Part shown: positions 25,727 to 34,481 of the stretch, one piece after another
Numbering within the stretch: the stretch's first letter is position 1
How the letters are laid out: each line of letters starts with the position of its first letter
Assembly: GCA_003435055.1 (NCBI GenBank)
Contig: QUMM01000026.1
Span: 1-47,008, forward strand
Direction of reading: 5' to 3'
DNA length: 47,008 bases
Origin: Lachnospiraceae bacterium OF09-6
GTDB taxonomy: Bacteria; Bacillota; Clostridia; Lachnospirales; Lachnospiraceae
Position numbers and translations under genes: made by a program
Notes under the pieces: model-generated
Told to the model about the DNA's origin: nothing
The model's input: the letters and a program-made list of their open reading frames with translations, nothing else
Databases searched by the model: none

Positions 25727-27174
25727 AGGAACAAAGAAAAAACCGCAAAATCAGCAAAATCCTGTTCCTGCTGTATTTAACTGTCTGTCTTGGCATTATT
25801 ATATCTGCTTACTTCCGCCTCAGCCAGATTGCCCACGATTTTAATACTCAGCATCTGGAGCTGATCACCGGTCTATACGCAGAAAAAATGAACACATCCA
25901 TGGAATATCTTCAGAACTATGCCCAGGAAGATGTTGCCATGATTCAATCCATGGAAGATCAAAAAACAGCTGAGATTCTTCAGCATTTACGTGATAATCT
26001 CGATCAGACTCTTTTCTGCAACGTAGGACTGATTCTGAAAAATCAGAAGATTCTGAGTGATACCTGCACCATCTCTGATATACGGGAGAAAAAACTGGAC
26101 CAGACCGCTATGAAGGCTAAAGAATCATTTTTTTCTGATCCTTATCGTTCCAGCAAGACAGGTAACATGGTTCTTACTATCTTTGTACCTGTCAGTCATT
26201 CAAATAAGATACAGACACTTTTTATGTCCATACGCATCGAAGATTTGAGACAATTAGGCGTGTACGATTTACTTCGTGATAAGATCAGTGTCTATCTGTT
26301 AAAAGCAGATTCCGAAAACTTTATTACCTGCATCAGCACAGGCTACGATATGGCAGGCAACTGGAATAACCTTCTGCTTCAACAGAAATATTTCCGTTAC
26401 ACAGATGACTATTCCTATCATGAGTGGGTCAAAGATATGCAGGCAGGGGAACCAGACGGACGGTTCTCTGCCGAGATCCGCGGTGAAGCATCTACCATAT
26501 CCTACCGCAGTATCACCAGTATGCCAGGCTGGTATGTCATCGTTGAACTGACCAACAGAAATGTGTCTAATATCACTCAGCACTTTTCCGTCTGGGGCGG
26601 CATCTATGGAAGTATACTGGTTGGCTTTACCATTCTGTATATGCTAACCATCGTATTTCTGGAGAAAAAAGAGAAAAAACGTTACATAGGATTATCGACA
26701 ACCGATCCACTAACCGGTCTTATGAACCGCAGAGCCTTCCAGCGGACTCTGGAAGATGAGCTGCGTAGTCAGAAACCTGGCATCTTTATCTTTATTGATG
26801 TAGATAATTTTAAAAACTACAATGACCGGTACGGCCACAATGTGGGGGATCTCTGTCTGACTCACTTTGCCCAGACCATGAAAAAGATCTTTCCGGATGG
26901 CTCCATACTGGGCCGGTACGGAGGCGATGAATTTGTTGTATATCTGAAGAATACCTCTTCTGAATCTGCACAGCAATATATGCAGTATTTTCAGGGACAG
27001 GTTGCTCATATGCACCTTCCTTCCGGTGAAGCCATCGAACTGTCAGCCAGTGCAGGAGGTGCTGCATTCCCGAAGCAGGGAGAGGACTTTATCTCCTTAT
27101 GCAGAAGCGCAGATATGGCATTATATGATGTAAAACGAAATGGTAAGGCTGCTTTTAAAATGAAAGGACACTAA
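25723..27174 (+). CDS. Membrane diguanylate cyclase with extracellular Cache-like sensor
   Basis: The 483-residue protein has a transmembrane helix at about 12-31, an extracellular domain of about 250 residues with a Cache-like layout, a second helix at about 290-310 (YGSILVGFTILYMLTIVFL) and a GGDEF domain to the end. The active site is complete: FIFIDVDNFKNYND and GRYGGDEFVVYL. The inhibitory RxxD site upstream of GGDEF is absent, so product inhibition is not expected. It makes c-di-GMP from two GTP. Its start overlaps the stop of the sugar-binding lipoprotein gene by four bases, pointing to one signalling unit. Confidence 0.9.
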   Translation: MKEQRKNRKISKILFLLYLTVCLGIIISAYFRLSQIAHDFNTQHLELITGLYAEKMNTSMEYLQNYAQEDVAMIQSMEDQKTAEILQHLRDNLDQTLFCNVGLILKNQKILSDTCTISDIREKKLDQTAMKAKESFFSDPYRSSKTGNMVLTIFVPVSHSNKIQTLFMSIRIEDLRQLGVYDLLRDKISVYLLKADSENFITCISTGYDMAGNWNNLLLQQKYFRYTDDYSYHEWVKDMQAGEPDGRFSAEIRGEASTISYRSITSMPGWYVIVELTNRNVSNITQHFSVWGGIYGSILVGFTILYMLTIVFLEKKEKKRYIGLSTTDPLTGLMNRRAFQRTLEDELRSQKPGIFIFIDVDNFKNYNDRYGHNVGDLCLTHFAQTMKKIFPDGSILGRYGGDEFVVYLKNTSSESAQQYMQYFQGQVAHMHLPSGEAIELSASAGGAAFPKQGEDFISLCRSADMALYDVKRNGKAAFKMKGH

Positions 27175-27180
27175 GATTTA

Positions 27181-27214
27181 TGGGGTATCGAACAAAACGA
27201 TACCCCATGTTATT
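27181..27214. terminator. Bidirectional terminator between cyclase and glgP genes
   Basis: TGGGGTATCG (27181-27190) and CGATACCCCA (27198-27207) form a 10-bp perfect stem between convergent genes, with TGTTATTTTAG on the plus side. Confidence 0.85.
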
Positions 27215-29473
27215 TTAGTTTAAATGCCAGATGTCTTTATTATACTGTTCAATGGTTCTGTCTGAAGAGAAGAAGCCTGCCTGTGCGATATTCACAAGCA
27301 TCTTCTTTGCCCACGCAGTGCGGTCTTCGTAATCTTCAAACGCCTGATCCTTCACTCTGATATAATCCTTCAGATCCAGCAGTGTCATAAACCAGTCTTT
27401 ATTCAAAAGCTCATTGTAGACATTTCTCAGATGTTCTTCCCTGCCATACTTCAGCATCGGCTCGCTGACAATAAAGTCCACATATTTTTTAATATCTGCA
27501 TCACTCTCATAGATTGCACGGGAATGATAATCCATCTTTTCATAGTGCCGAATTACTTCATCACTGGACTCACCAAAGATATAAATATTCTCTTTTCCAA
27601 CCAGATCGCTGATCTCCACATTTGCGCCATCCATAGTACCAAGCGTAACTGCACCATTGAGCATAAACTTCATATTTCCGGTGCCACTGGCTTCCTTGGA
27701 TGCAAGAGAAATCTGCTCGGAAATATTGCAGGCCGGGATCAGTTTCTCAGCTGCGCTGACGTTATAATTTTCCACCATCACCAGCTTCATATAAGGAGAT
27801 ACCTCCGGATCATTCTGAATCAGAGTCTCCAGCGTCAACAGCAGGTGGATAATATCCTTGGCAATATAATAAGCAGGGGCTGCCTTTGCACCAAAAATAA
27901 AGGTAATCGGTCTTTCCGGCTTTCTGCCTTCCTTGATTTCCAGATATTTATAAATAACATACAACGCATTTAACTGCTGCCGTTTATATTCATGCAGTCT
28001 CTTGATCTGGATATCAAACACGCTGTTCTCATCAATCTCAATACCGGTATTTTCAAAGACAAACTCTTTGCAGATTTTTTTTGCATCTGCCTTTATTGCA
28101 AGTAACTGGCTCAGTACCTCCTGATCCTCCTCAAAATCAGACAGCTGCTTCAGCTGTGCCGCATCTTTCTTCCAGCCATCTCCGATCAGAGAAGTAATGT
28201 ATTTTGCAAGCGGACGATTACAATACATCAGCCATCTGCGGAACGTAATTCCGTTGGTCTTATTATTGAATTTTTCCGGATAAATCTCATAAAACTGATG
28301 CAGCTCAGAGTTTTTCAGAATCTCTGTATGAAGTGCTGCAACACCATTGATCGAAAATCCATAATGAATATCCATATGTGCCATATGAACCAGCTGGTTG
28401 CTATCGATAATCGCAAGATTTTCCTGCGGATACTTTGCTTTCACTTTTTCATCCAGTCTGCGGATAATCGGAACCAGCTGCGGCACAATATCCTCCAGAT
28501 ACTGAATCGGCCATTTTTCCAGTGCTTCTGCCAGGATTGTATGATTGGTATACGCACACACATGAGAAACGATCTCTGCCGCTTCCTCAAATGCAATTCC
28601 CCGTTCACCAAGCAGACGGATAAACTCTGGAATAATCATACTTGGATGCGTATCATTGATCTGAACCACTGCGTAATCAGCCAGATCATGGAAGTTGCTT
28701 CCTCTGGCCGCTGCTTCATCCAGAATCCGCTGTGCTGCATTACTTACCATAAAGTACTGCTGATAAATGCGAAGCTTCCGGCCATCCTCATCACTGTCAT
28801 CCGGATACAGGAACAGGGTCAGATTGTGCAGAATATCTTTTTTATTAAACGCAATTCCGTCATGAACCATGGATTCATCTGCCAGGTCAATATCAAACAA
28901 GTTCAGACGAATTGCTTTATTTTCATACCCTGCAACATCGATGGTATACATGGTGGATTTCAGTGAAAATCCTCTGAACGGAACCATATAAGTAACATCT
29001 GTAGCGGTCAGCCAGGAATCCGGCGTAATCCATGGGTTTGGCATCTCATGCTGAAGATTGTCCTCAAATACCTGTCTGAACAGACCAAGATGATAGTTCA
29101 GACCGATTCCCTCACCTGGAAGTCCCAGCGTCGCGATAGAGTCCAAAAAGCAGGCTGCCAGACGTCCCAGGCCACCATTTCCAAGTGATGGTTCTGGCTC
29201 TACAGATTCAATCTCTGCAAGTGATTTGCTATTTTCTCTCAAAAATTCCGTAACATCATCGTAAATGCCAAGATTGATCAGATTATTGGAAAGGAGCTTT
29301 CCAATCAGAAACTCTGCAGAAATATAATAGATTTTTTTCTTTCCATCCTGATATCCTTTTGCAGCAAGCATCTTTTTGGTATATGCAAGAAGTGCCTCGT
29401 ATACTTCCTGATCTGTACATGCACTGCAGTCTTTGTGGAACATATCCTGAATTAAAGTCTTTAAAGCTTCCAT
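27215..29473 (-). CDS. glgP: Glycogen/starch phosphorylase
   Basis: The 752-residue protein carries the GT35 signature. The PLP-binding lysine lies in [20 protein letters not shown], and the N-terminal site motif [17 protein letters not shown] and [11 protein letters not shown] are present. It releases glucose-1-phosphate from alpha-1,4-glucans in the cytoplasm. The N-terminus is short compared with the approximately 810-840-residue animal enzymes, as is usual for Clostridia. An AraC regulator gene lies 99 bases upstream on the same strand. No glgA, glgB or glgC is adjacent. AAAGGAG precedes the ATG. Confidence 0.95.
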   Translation of the reverse strand: MEALKTLIQDMFHKDCSACTDQEVYEALLAYTKKMLAAKGYQDGKKKIYYISAEFLIGKLLSNNLINLGIYDDVTEFLRENSKSLAEIESVEPEPSLGNGGLGRLAACFLDSIATLGLPGEGIGLNYHLGLFRQVFEDNLQHEMPNPWITPDSWLTATDVTYMVPFRGFSLKSTMYTIDVAGYENKAIRLNLFDIDLADESMVHDGIAFNKKDILHNLTLFLYPDDSDEDGRKLRIYQQYFMVSNAAQRILDEAAARGSNFHDLADYAVVQINDTHPSMIIPEFIRLLGERGIAFEEAAEIVSHVCAYTNHTILAEALEKWPIQYLEDIVPQLVPIIRRLDEKVKAKYPQENLAIIDSNQLVHMAHMDIHYGFSINGVAALHTEILKNSELHQFYEIYPEKFNNKTNGITFRRWLMYCNRPLAKYITSLIGDGWKKDAAQLKQLSDFEEDQEVLSQLLAIKADAKKICKEFVFENTGIEIDENSVFDIQIKRLHEYKRQQLNALYVIYKYLEIKEGRKPERPITFIFGAKAAPAYYIAKDIIHLLLTLETLIQNDPEVSPYMKLVMVENYNVSAAEKLIPACNISEQISLASKEASGTGNMKFMLNGAVTLGTMDGANVEISDLVGKENIYIFGESSDEVIRHYEKMDYHSRAIYESDADIKKYVDFIVSEPMLKYGREEHLRNVYNELLNKDWFMTLLDLKDYIRVKDQAFEDYEDRTAWAKKMLVNIAQAGFFSSDRTIEQYNKDIWHLN

Positions 29474-29572
29474 AATTTTCTCCTTTCAAAAGCATACTCC
29501 ATGTCTTTTGTTTCTCTGATATTGCTATATTAGCATATGTATTTGAAAGGAAAATACAACAAAACTGTTCTA

Positions 29573-30490
29573 TTATGACATTTTTTTGCGAAATTTATGA
29601 GGGGAAATCTGGTTCGCTTCCTGAAATTTTTTTATAAAATAACTGGTATTATTAAATCCTGCCTCGGTAGCAATATCCGTAACAGAATTATCTGTATGCA
29701 GCAGCAGCGATTTGGCTTTCTCCAGACGATAATCATTCAGGTACGCCGCTGCCGTTTTCCCTGTATACTGCTTAAACAGTTTCATGAAATAAAATTCACT
29801 GTAATTTGAGATCCCGGACAGTTCTTTTACAGACAGCGGCTCCCTGTAATGAATACTGATGTACTCCAGTACTTTCTTAACAGATAACAGATTCCTGTTC
29901 TGTTCTGTATCCGTCGTAATAATATAATTTCCCGTAAGCATCTCATAAAAAAACTCATAAAAAAGCGCTTTCAGGTGAATATAATAATACGGTTTTTTCT
30001 CATTATGACACTGATGAATCTCACAAAACAGATGATACAGCTGCTCATAGTGTTCCGCTGTGTCTGTAATCAAATGTGTAAACTCTGCCTTGTTTTCCAT
30101 CAGAAGTGCGATCACCATTTCCTGACAGAGGTCCCCTGCTGATCCGGAAAGAAAATTCAGATCAAAAACCACACTTCTGTAATATAAAATATTTCTGCTA
30201 TCCGACTTGATTCCATGGATCACTCCGCTGTTTACAATCAGAAGATCTCCCTTTTTCAGCCGAATGGTCTCTCGATTCAGTCTGGCAAGGCCTTTTCCCT
30301 GGTCGATACAGATGATCTCCATTTCTCTGTGCCAGTGATTATAAAGCGAACGGAAAATCTCACAGTTATCCGTATAAGTCTCTACAGGCAGTTCAAAAGA
30401 TCCATGTGTTTCCAGTTCCTTCATTGTCTCATCTACATTGGCTCTGCCGATTTGGCTTGTTAAAACAATTGTACTATTTTTCCGTTTCAT
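29573..30490 (-). CDS. AraC-family transcriptional regulator with cupin sensor
   Basis: I start at the ATG at 30490 (GGAG seven bases upstream), giving 305 residues. The N-terminal cupin domain contains IRLKKGDLLIVNSGVIHGI. The C-terminal 100 residues hold both AraC helix-turn-helices (LSVKELSGISNYSEFYFMKL and VTDIATEAGFNNTSYFIKKF). Proteins of this type respond to sugars and activate carbohydrate genes. It lies directly upstream of glgP on the same strand, so glucan use is a plausible target (inference). Confidence 0.88.
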   Translation of the reverse strand: MKRKNSTIVLTSQIGRANVDETMKELETHGSFELPVETYTDNCEIFRSLYNHWHREMEIICIDQGKGLARLNRETIRLKKGDLLIVNSGVIHGIKSDSRNILYYRSVVFDLNFLSGSAGDLCQEMVIALLMENKAEFTHLITDTAEHYEQLYHLFCEIHQCHNEKKPYYYIHLKALFYEFFYEMLTGNYIITTDTEQNRNLLSVKKVLEYISIHYREPLSVKELSGISNYSEFYFMKLFKQYTGKTAAAYLNDYRLEKAKSLLLHTDNSVTDIATEAGFNNTSYFIKKFQEANQISPHKFRKKMS

Positions 30491-30644
30491 CACAGGACTC
30501 CATTATCTCGTTATGCGTATCTCTGAATTTTAGCATATACATGTTCCCTCACGGGACAGTATTGCTGCACATTTACGTAGTTACAGTATAACATGAAACA
30601 CGCTTAGCGATGCATCGAAATCATGTATGCACATGATAAAATTC

Positions 30645-30674
30645 TTGATTTTACTATATGTACAGTGTTAAAAT
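30645..30674 (+). promoter_or_regulatory. Promoter upstream of the 7TM GGDEF operon
   Basis: TTGATT (30645-30650), an 18-base spacer and TAAAAT (30669-30674) preceded by TGT (extended -10) would give a leader of about 110 bases. The rest of the 300-base gap 30491-30790 shows only a small ATCATG/CATGAT palindrome at 30620-30637 and the terminator-like hairpin. Confidence 0.45.
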
Positions 30675-30736
30675 CTTCTTATACACAGATGGACTTTATA
30701 GAAATATACGACACAAAGTCAGTGCCCCCGTTTATC

Positions 30737-30772
30737 ATGCATTGTCTGAAAAGACAATGCATTTTCTTTTTT
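30737..30772 (+). terminator. Terminator-like hairpin in the leader of the 7TM GGDEF gene
   Basis: ATGCATTGTCT (30737-30747) and AGACAATGCAT (30752-30762) form an 11-bp perfect stem with loop GAAA, followed by TTTCTTTTTT. It ends only 18 bases before the start codon, after the likely promoter, so it would act as an attenuator. Confidence 0.8.
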
Positions 30773-30790
30773 GAAAGCAGGAGAAACATA

Positions 30791-32479
30791 ATGAAAGACA
30801 GAATAAGTATGAAATGGAAACAAATGGAAATCCTCTGCATAATAATTGTGTCATTCTTTCTGATCCTTTTAGTTCGAATGATGTATCAGCCAAATGCAGA
30901 CTCTGAGGCGAATTCATTTGTTTCCCTCAGCGGTGACTGGTATCAGATAAAAAACGGAGAACGAACCAACCTTGAGCTCCCTTGTTCTGTCAGCACGAAT
31001 TCTGATGGTGAAGCCATTCTTTATAATGACACGCTGACAGATGCGGATATTGGAAAATTTGTATCCATCAGAGGTGTACAGAATCATCTGGAAATCCGTC
31101 TGGGCGATCAGATTCTTTATCAATACAAAGATGACCATTTTCAGAAAAACAGTCAAATGAAAGGGAAACTCTGGGCAGATGCCTGTTTATCAGATAAAAC
31201 CGGGCAGGAACCGCTATGTCTTATTTTCAGGGGCAGGCAAAACAGCCGGCTGTATGTACAGGTGCCTCTCATTGGATCCTATTCTGATATCATCAGACAT
31301 CATTTTCAGGAATCTGCTTTTTTGATCCTGATGATTTTGGGTATGATTGGTCTTGGCATTGTATCTGTAATTATTTACTTCTATGCCAGACATAGAAAGA
31401 TTACAGAGAAACGTTTTTTTGATGTTGCGGTCTTTTTAATTCTATGCAGCCTGTGGTGCATACTGGATTCTGGGATTTATCAGATGTATGGAAAACAGAG
31501 TGCTGCCGGAACACTGGTTTCCTTTTATGCATTCATGTTAATGTCGGTTCCGATACTGCATTTTATACAGGATACGGTCAGTAAAAGTAAAAGATGGATT
31601 CCTCAGATATGGATTTTGCTGCTTTATGGAAATGCGGTCTTGCAGACAGTCATCTACATCACGCTGCAGGTACCTTTTGTCCATATGCTGTTTGTGACTC
31701 ATCTCATCCTTTTTACCGGTGTTATAGCAATGATCCTTCTTCTGTGGCAGGAATATCGAAGAAGTCAGACACCGGTATTAGGACTTTGTCTGAAGGCATT
31801 TGAAGTATTGGGACTTAGTGGTGTCATCGCACTTGCGCTGTACTGGATATTTTCCATATACTGGTATGATGCCGTATTCCAGTTTGGTATTGTTCTCTAT
31901 ATTGCATTTCTATTCTGGGGATTACTCTGCAAAGTGTCCGATGATGTTCAGTTCCGGCTGGAACAGGCGGTATATGAAAGGATGTCATTAGAAGATCGGA
32001 TGACCGGACTGAAAAACAGGAAAGCATTCGAACAGTCGGTTAATAAAATTCAGAAAGAGGCTGCATTACTTGAAAATGTACTGCTTTTGTTTATAGAAAT
32101 TGATGGCCTGAAAAAAATTAATGATACGTATGGACTGCAGCGCGGAGACGAAGCAGTCATCCGGACAGCGAGAAGTATCCGTCCTGTAGAAAATGGCTCT
32201 TATGAACAGCAGGTGCAGTGTTTTCGAATTGAAGGTGATGAATTTGCTGTCATTGTGTCCAATCCGCAAAAGACACCTGCAGAATGGGAACGCTTTATAA
32301 AAGATGAGCTGAAAAAAGAAACAGCTGATGGAAATCGTGTCTGCCTGAAGTTTGGGTACAGTTATCTGCGAAAAACAGATGGCACTCTGGTTTCCATCAG
32401 TGACTGGAAAATGCAGGCAGACCAGATGCTGCTTTTCAATAAAGAAAAAGAGTCGGAGGATAAATATGAGTTATTATAA
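30791..32479 (+). CDS. 7TM receptor-type GGDEF protein with degenerate catalytic motif
   Basis: I start at the ATG at 30791 (CAGGAG upstream); the frame is open further 5' but that part runs through the hairpin. The 562-residue protein has a first helix at about 10-30, an extracellular domain of about 140 residues, seven transmembrane helices (about 175-400) as in 7TMR-DISM receptors, and a C-terminal GGDEF domain. The signature reads RIEGDEFAVI and the first metal-binding Asp is Glu (LFIEIDGLKKIND), so cyclase activity is doubtful. It overlaps the following GGDEF-EAL gene by 14 bases, showing coupling. Confidence 0.82.
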   Translation: MKDRISMKWKQMEILCIIIVSFFLILLVRMMYQPNADSEANSFVSLSGDWYQIKNGERTNLELPCSVSTNSDGEAILYNDTLTDADIGKFVSIRGVQNHLEIRLGDQILYQYKDDHFQKNSQMKGKLWADACLSDKTGQEPLCLIFRGRQNSRLYVQVPLIGSYSDIIRHHFQESAFLILMILGMIGLGIVSVIIYFYARHRKITEKRFFDVAVFLILCSLWCILDSGIYQMYGKQSAAGTLVSFYAFMLMSVPILHFIQDTVSKSKRWIPQIWILLLYGNAVLQTVIYITLQVPFVHMLFVTHLILFTGVIAMILLLWQEYRRSQTPVLGLCLKAFEVLGLSGVIALALYWIFSIYWYDAVFQFGIVLYIAFLFWGLLCKVSDDVQFRLEQAVYERMSLEDRMTGLKNRKAFEQSVNKIQKEAALLENVLLLFIEIDGLKKINDTYGLQRGDEAVIRTARSIRPVENGSYEQQVQCFRIEGDEFAVIVSNPQKTPAEWERFIKDELKKETADGNRVCLKFGYSYLRKTDGTLVSISDWKMQADQMLLFNKEKESEDKYELL

Positions 32480-34372
32480 TATCGATTTTCTGATCGCAGC
32501 AATGATTATTTTATTGCTGATTCTGTATCATTTTCTGAGACAGAGAAGAGCCAAAGATCTAAATAATCAGGTATTTCTTCTCTTTGCTGTTCTGGGTACA
32601 ATGGACGTAGCTGCCGAACTTCTCAGTAATTACTGTATTACTTCTTACAACAGTGAACTGGGAATGACAGCGTGGTTTTCGACAACCATTTTTTATCTGT
32701 TTCAGGCCCTGCTGCCCTATACGTTGATCTTTTATGTTCATACACTACATGATCATAACGTTATTTCGATAAAAAAAATGCTGATATCCGGAATTCCGAC
32801 CATCGCATTACTTTGTATCGTACTTACAAATCCATTCACAGAAAAACTATTTTACTTTGATGTATCAGGCGGCTATATGGCAGGACCCTGGTACATGCTG
32901 ATGTATTACAGTGCTTTATGCCATATCGTGGTTGCACTGTTCCTTATTCTTAACTGGTGGAAAGAACTTGGTATACAAAGAGTAAAAATACTTCTGGAGA
33001 TTCTTCTGCTGTCCGGAAGTGGTGTGATAATCCAGTTTGTGTATCATCCGCTCCTGACAACGGGATTCGGCCTGAGTCTTGGCATCCTGGCATTATTTAT
33101 TACCATTAATAATCCTCATGCAAATATGGACAGTATGACCGGATTATATAATCATCTCTATCTGACCAGAAAAAGCAACGAGCTGATTAAAGCTGGAAAA
33201 TCTTTTCATATTATTACAGTGTACCTTTATCAGTTAAAACATATTAATAAGATTGGCGGGATTCAGGATGGTAACTTTATTTTACAGACAACCGCAAAAA
33301 AACTTGAAGATCTGTGTGGCAGGAATGCTTTTCGGATAACCGGGAAACGCTTTCTGGTACTGACAGATTCTCTGGAAGAATATGAATATTATTTTACACA
33401 ATTAAAGAATTTGTTTGACGTGAACATGAAACTGGACACAAATAATAAAAAAATTATGATACCTGTGATCCTCAGCGGGATTGTCAATGCAGAAAAGATT
33501 GGAGAAAGCGGACTGATTCTGGAATATGCAGAATACCTTGAATCTCTGGCTCCTCAAAGCGGACTGACAGAAGTGATACAGGATGATCGTCAGACGATGA
33601 ATGGTTTTCTGTATAATAAACAGGTGGAACAATATCTGCATACGGCGATTTCTGAAGATCTCTTTGAAGTTTATTATCAGCCTGTATATTCTGCCCGTGA
33701 AGAACGATATATCACACTGGAGGCTCTGAGCCGTCTGCATCATCCAGAACTTGGCTGGATTGCACCAGATGTATTCATTCAGATTGCAGAAAAGAACCAC
33801 ATCATTGAACAGATTACAGATTTGCAGTTTCAACGTGTCTGCAGATTTCTGAATGAAAACAGAGTCCTGATGAACCAGCTGCTGAATGTTAAAGTAAATT
33901 TGTCTTCTCTTGATCTGATGAGAAATGACTGCAGCAGTCATTTTATCCATATAATGGATGAATATGGAATTCCACATGAATGGATACAGTTTGAGATTAC
34001 AGAGACAGTCGCAACAGAATATAATACAAGCCTGCGGATGGTGGCGGATGAATTTACCCGTGCCGGTATCCGGCTGTGTCTGGATGATTTCGGTTCCGGA
34101 TATGCCAATTTAAATACCGTTATGAGACTTCCATTTTCCACAATTAAGCTTGACAGATCGCTTCTTTTTGACATCTGCAGTGACGGGAAACGTGCCTTGT
34201 TTTATCAGAGTATTGTGGATACTTTCTTAAAATGAATTATCATATTATATCTGAAGGTGTGGAAACCAAAGAAGAAATGGAAATAATAAGCAGCTGGGGC
34301 GTTGATATGATTCAGGGGTATTATTTCTCCACCCCGCTGCCACAAAAAGACATCTTAAAGTTATTACGATAA
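32466..34372 (+). pseudogene. Degenerate-GGDEF/EAL phosphodiesterase, frameshifted near its end
   Basis: The gene starts at ATG 32466 with GGAGG upstream, inside the preceding gene. It has several N-terminal transmembrane helices (about 8-210), a GGDEF domain with no signature (FRITGKRFLVL) and an EAL domain. The EAL domain has good catalytic residues: LEALSRL, VNLSS, EITET, LDDFGSGYANL and IKLDRSLL. A TGA at 34233-34235 stops it at SIVDTFLK. One base over, ATG AAT TAT continues the domain with HIISEGVETKEE and MIQGYYFSTPLP to a stop at 34372. The final catalytic Glu (EGVET) lies after the break. The ATGA overlap could allow re-initiation, or four A bases should be five. Confidence 0.82.
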
Positions 34373-34481
34373 TCAGAATGGTTTCATAATGTTCTTTTTT
34401 TAAAATTAGTTCCATTTTTTTCATTCTGTGCTATACTATAACATCATTGAAAAGTTCTATTTACATAATGAGGTAGACCAG

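Noticed and set aside
30491..30790. c-di-GMP (GEMM) riboswitch in the leader of the 7TM GGDEF gene
   Set aside because: The conserved GEMM core elements and tetraloop-receptor arrangement are not visible; only a terminator-like hairpin is supported.
34222..34240. Programmed -1 frameshift in the EAL gene as an established fact
   Set aside because: The A run is only four bases and no canonical slippery heptamer or downstream pseudoknot is seen; kept only as a hypothesis beside deletion or sequence error.
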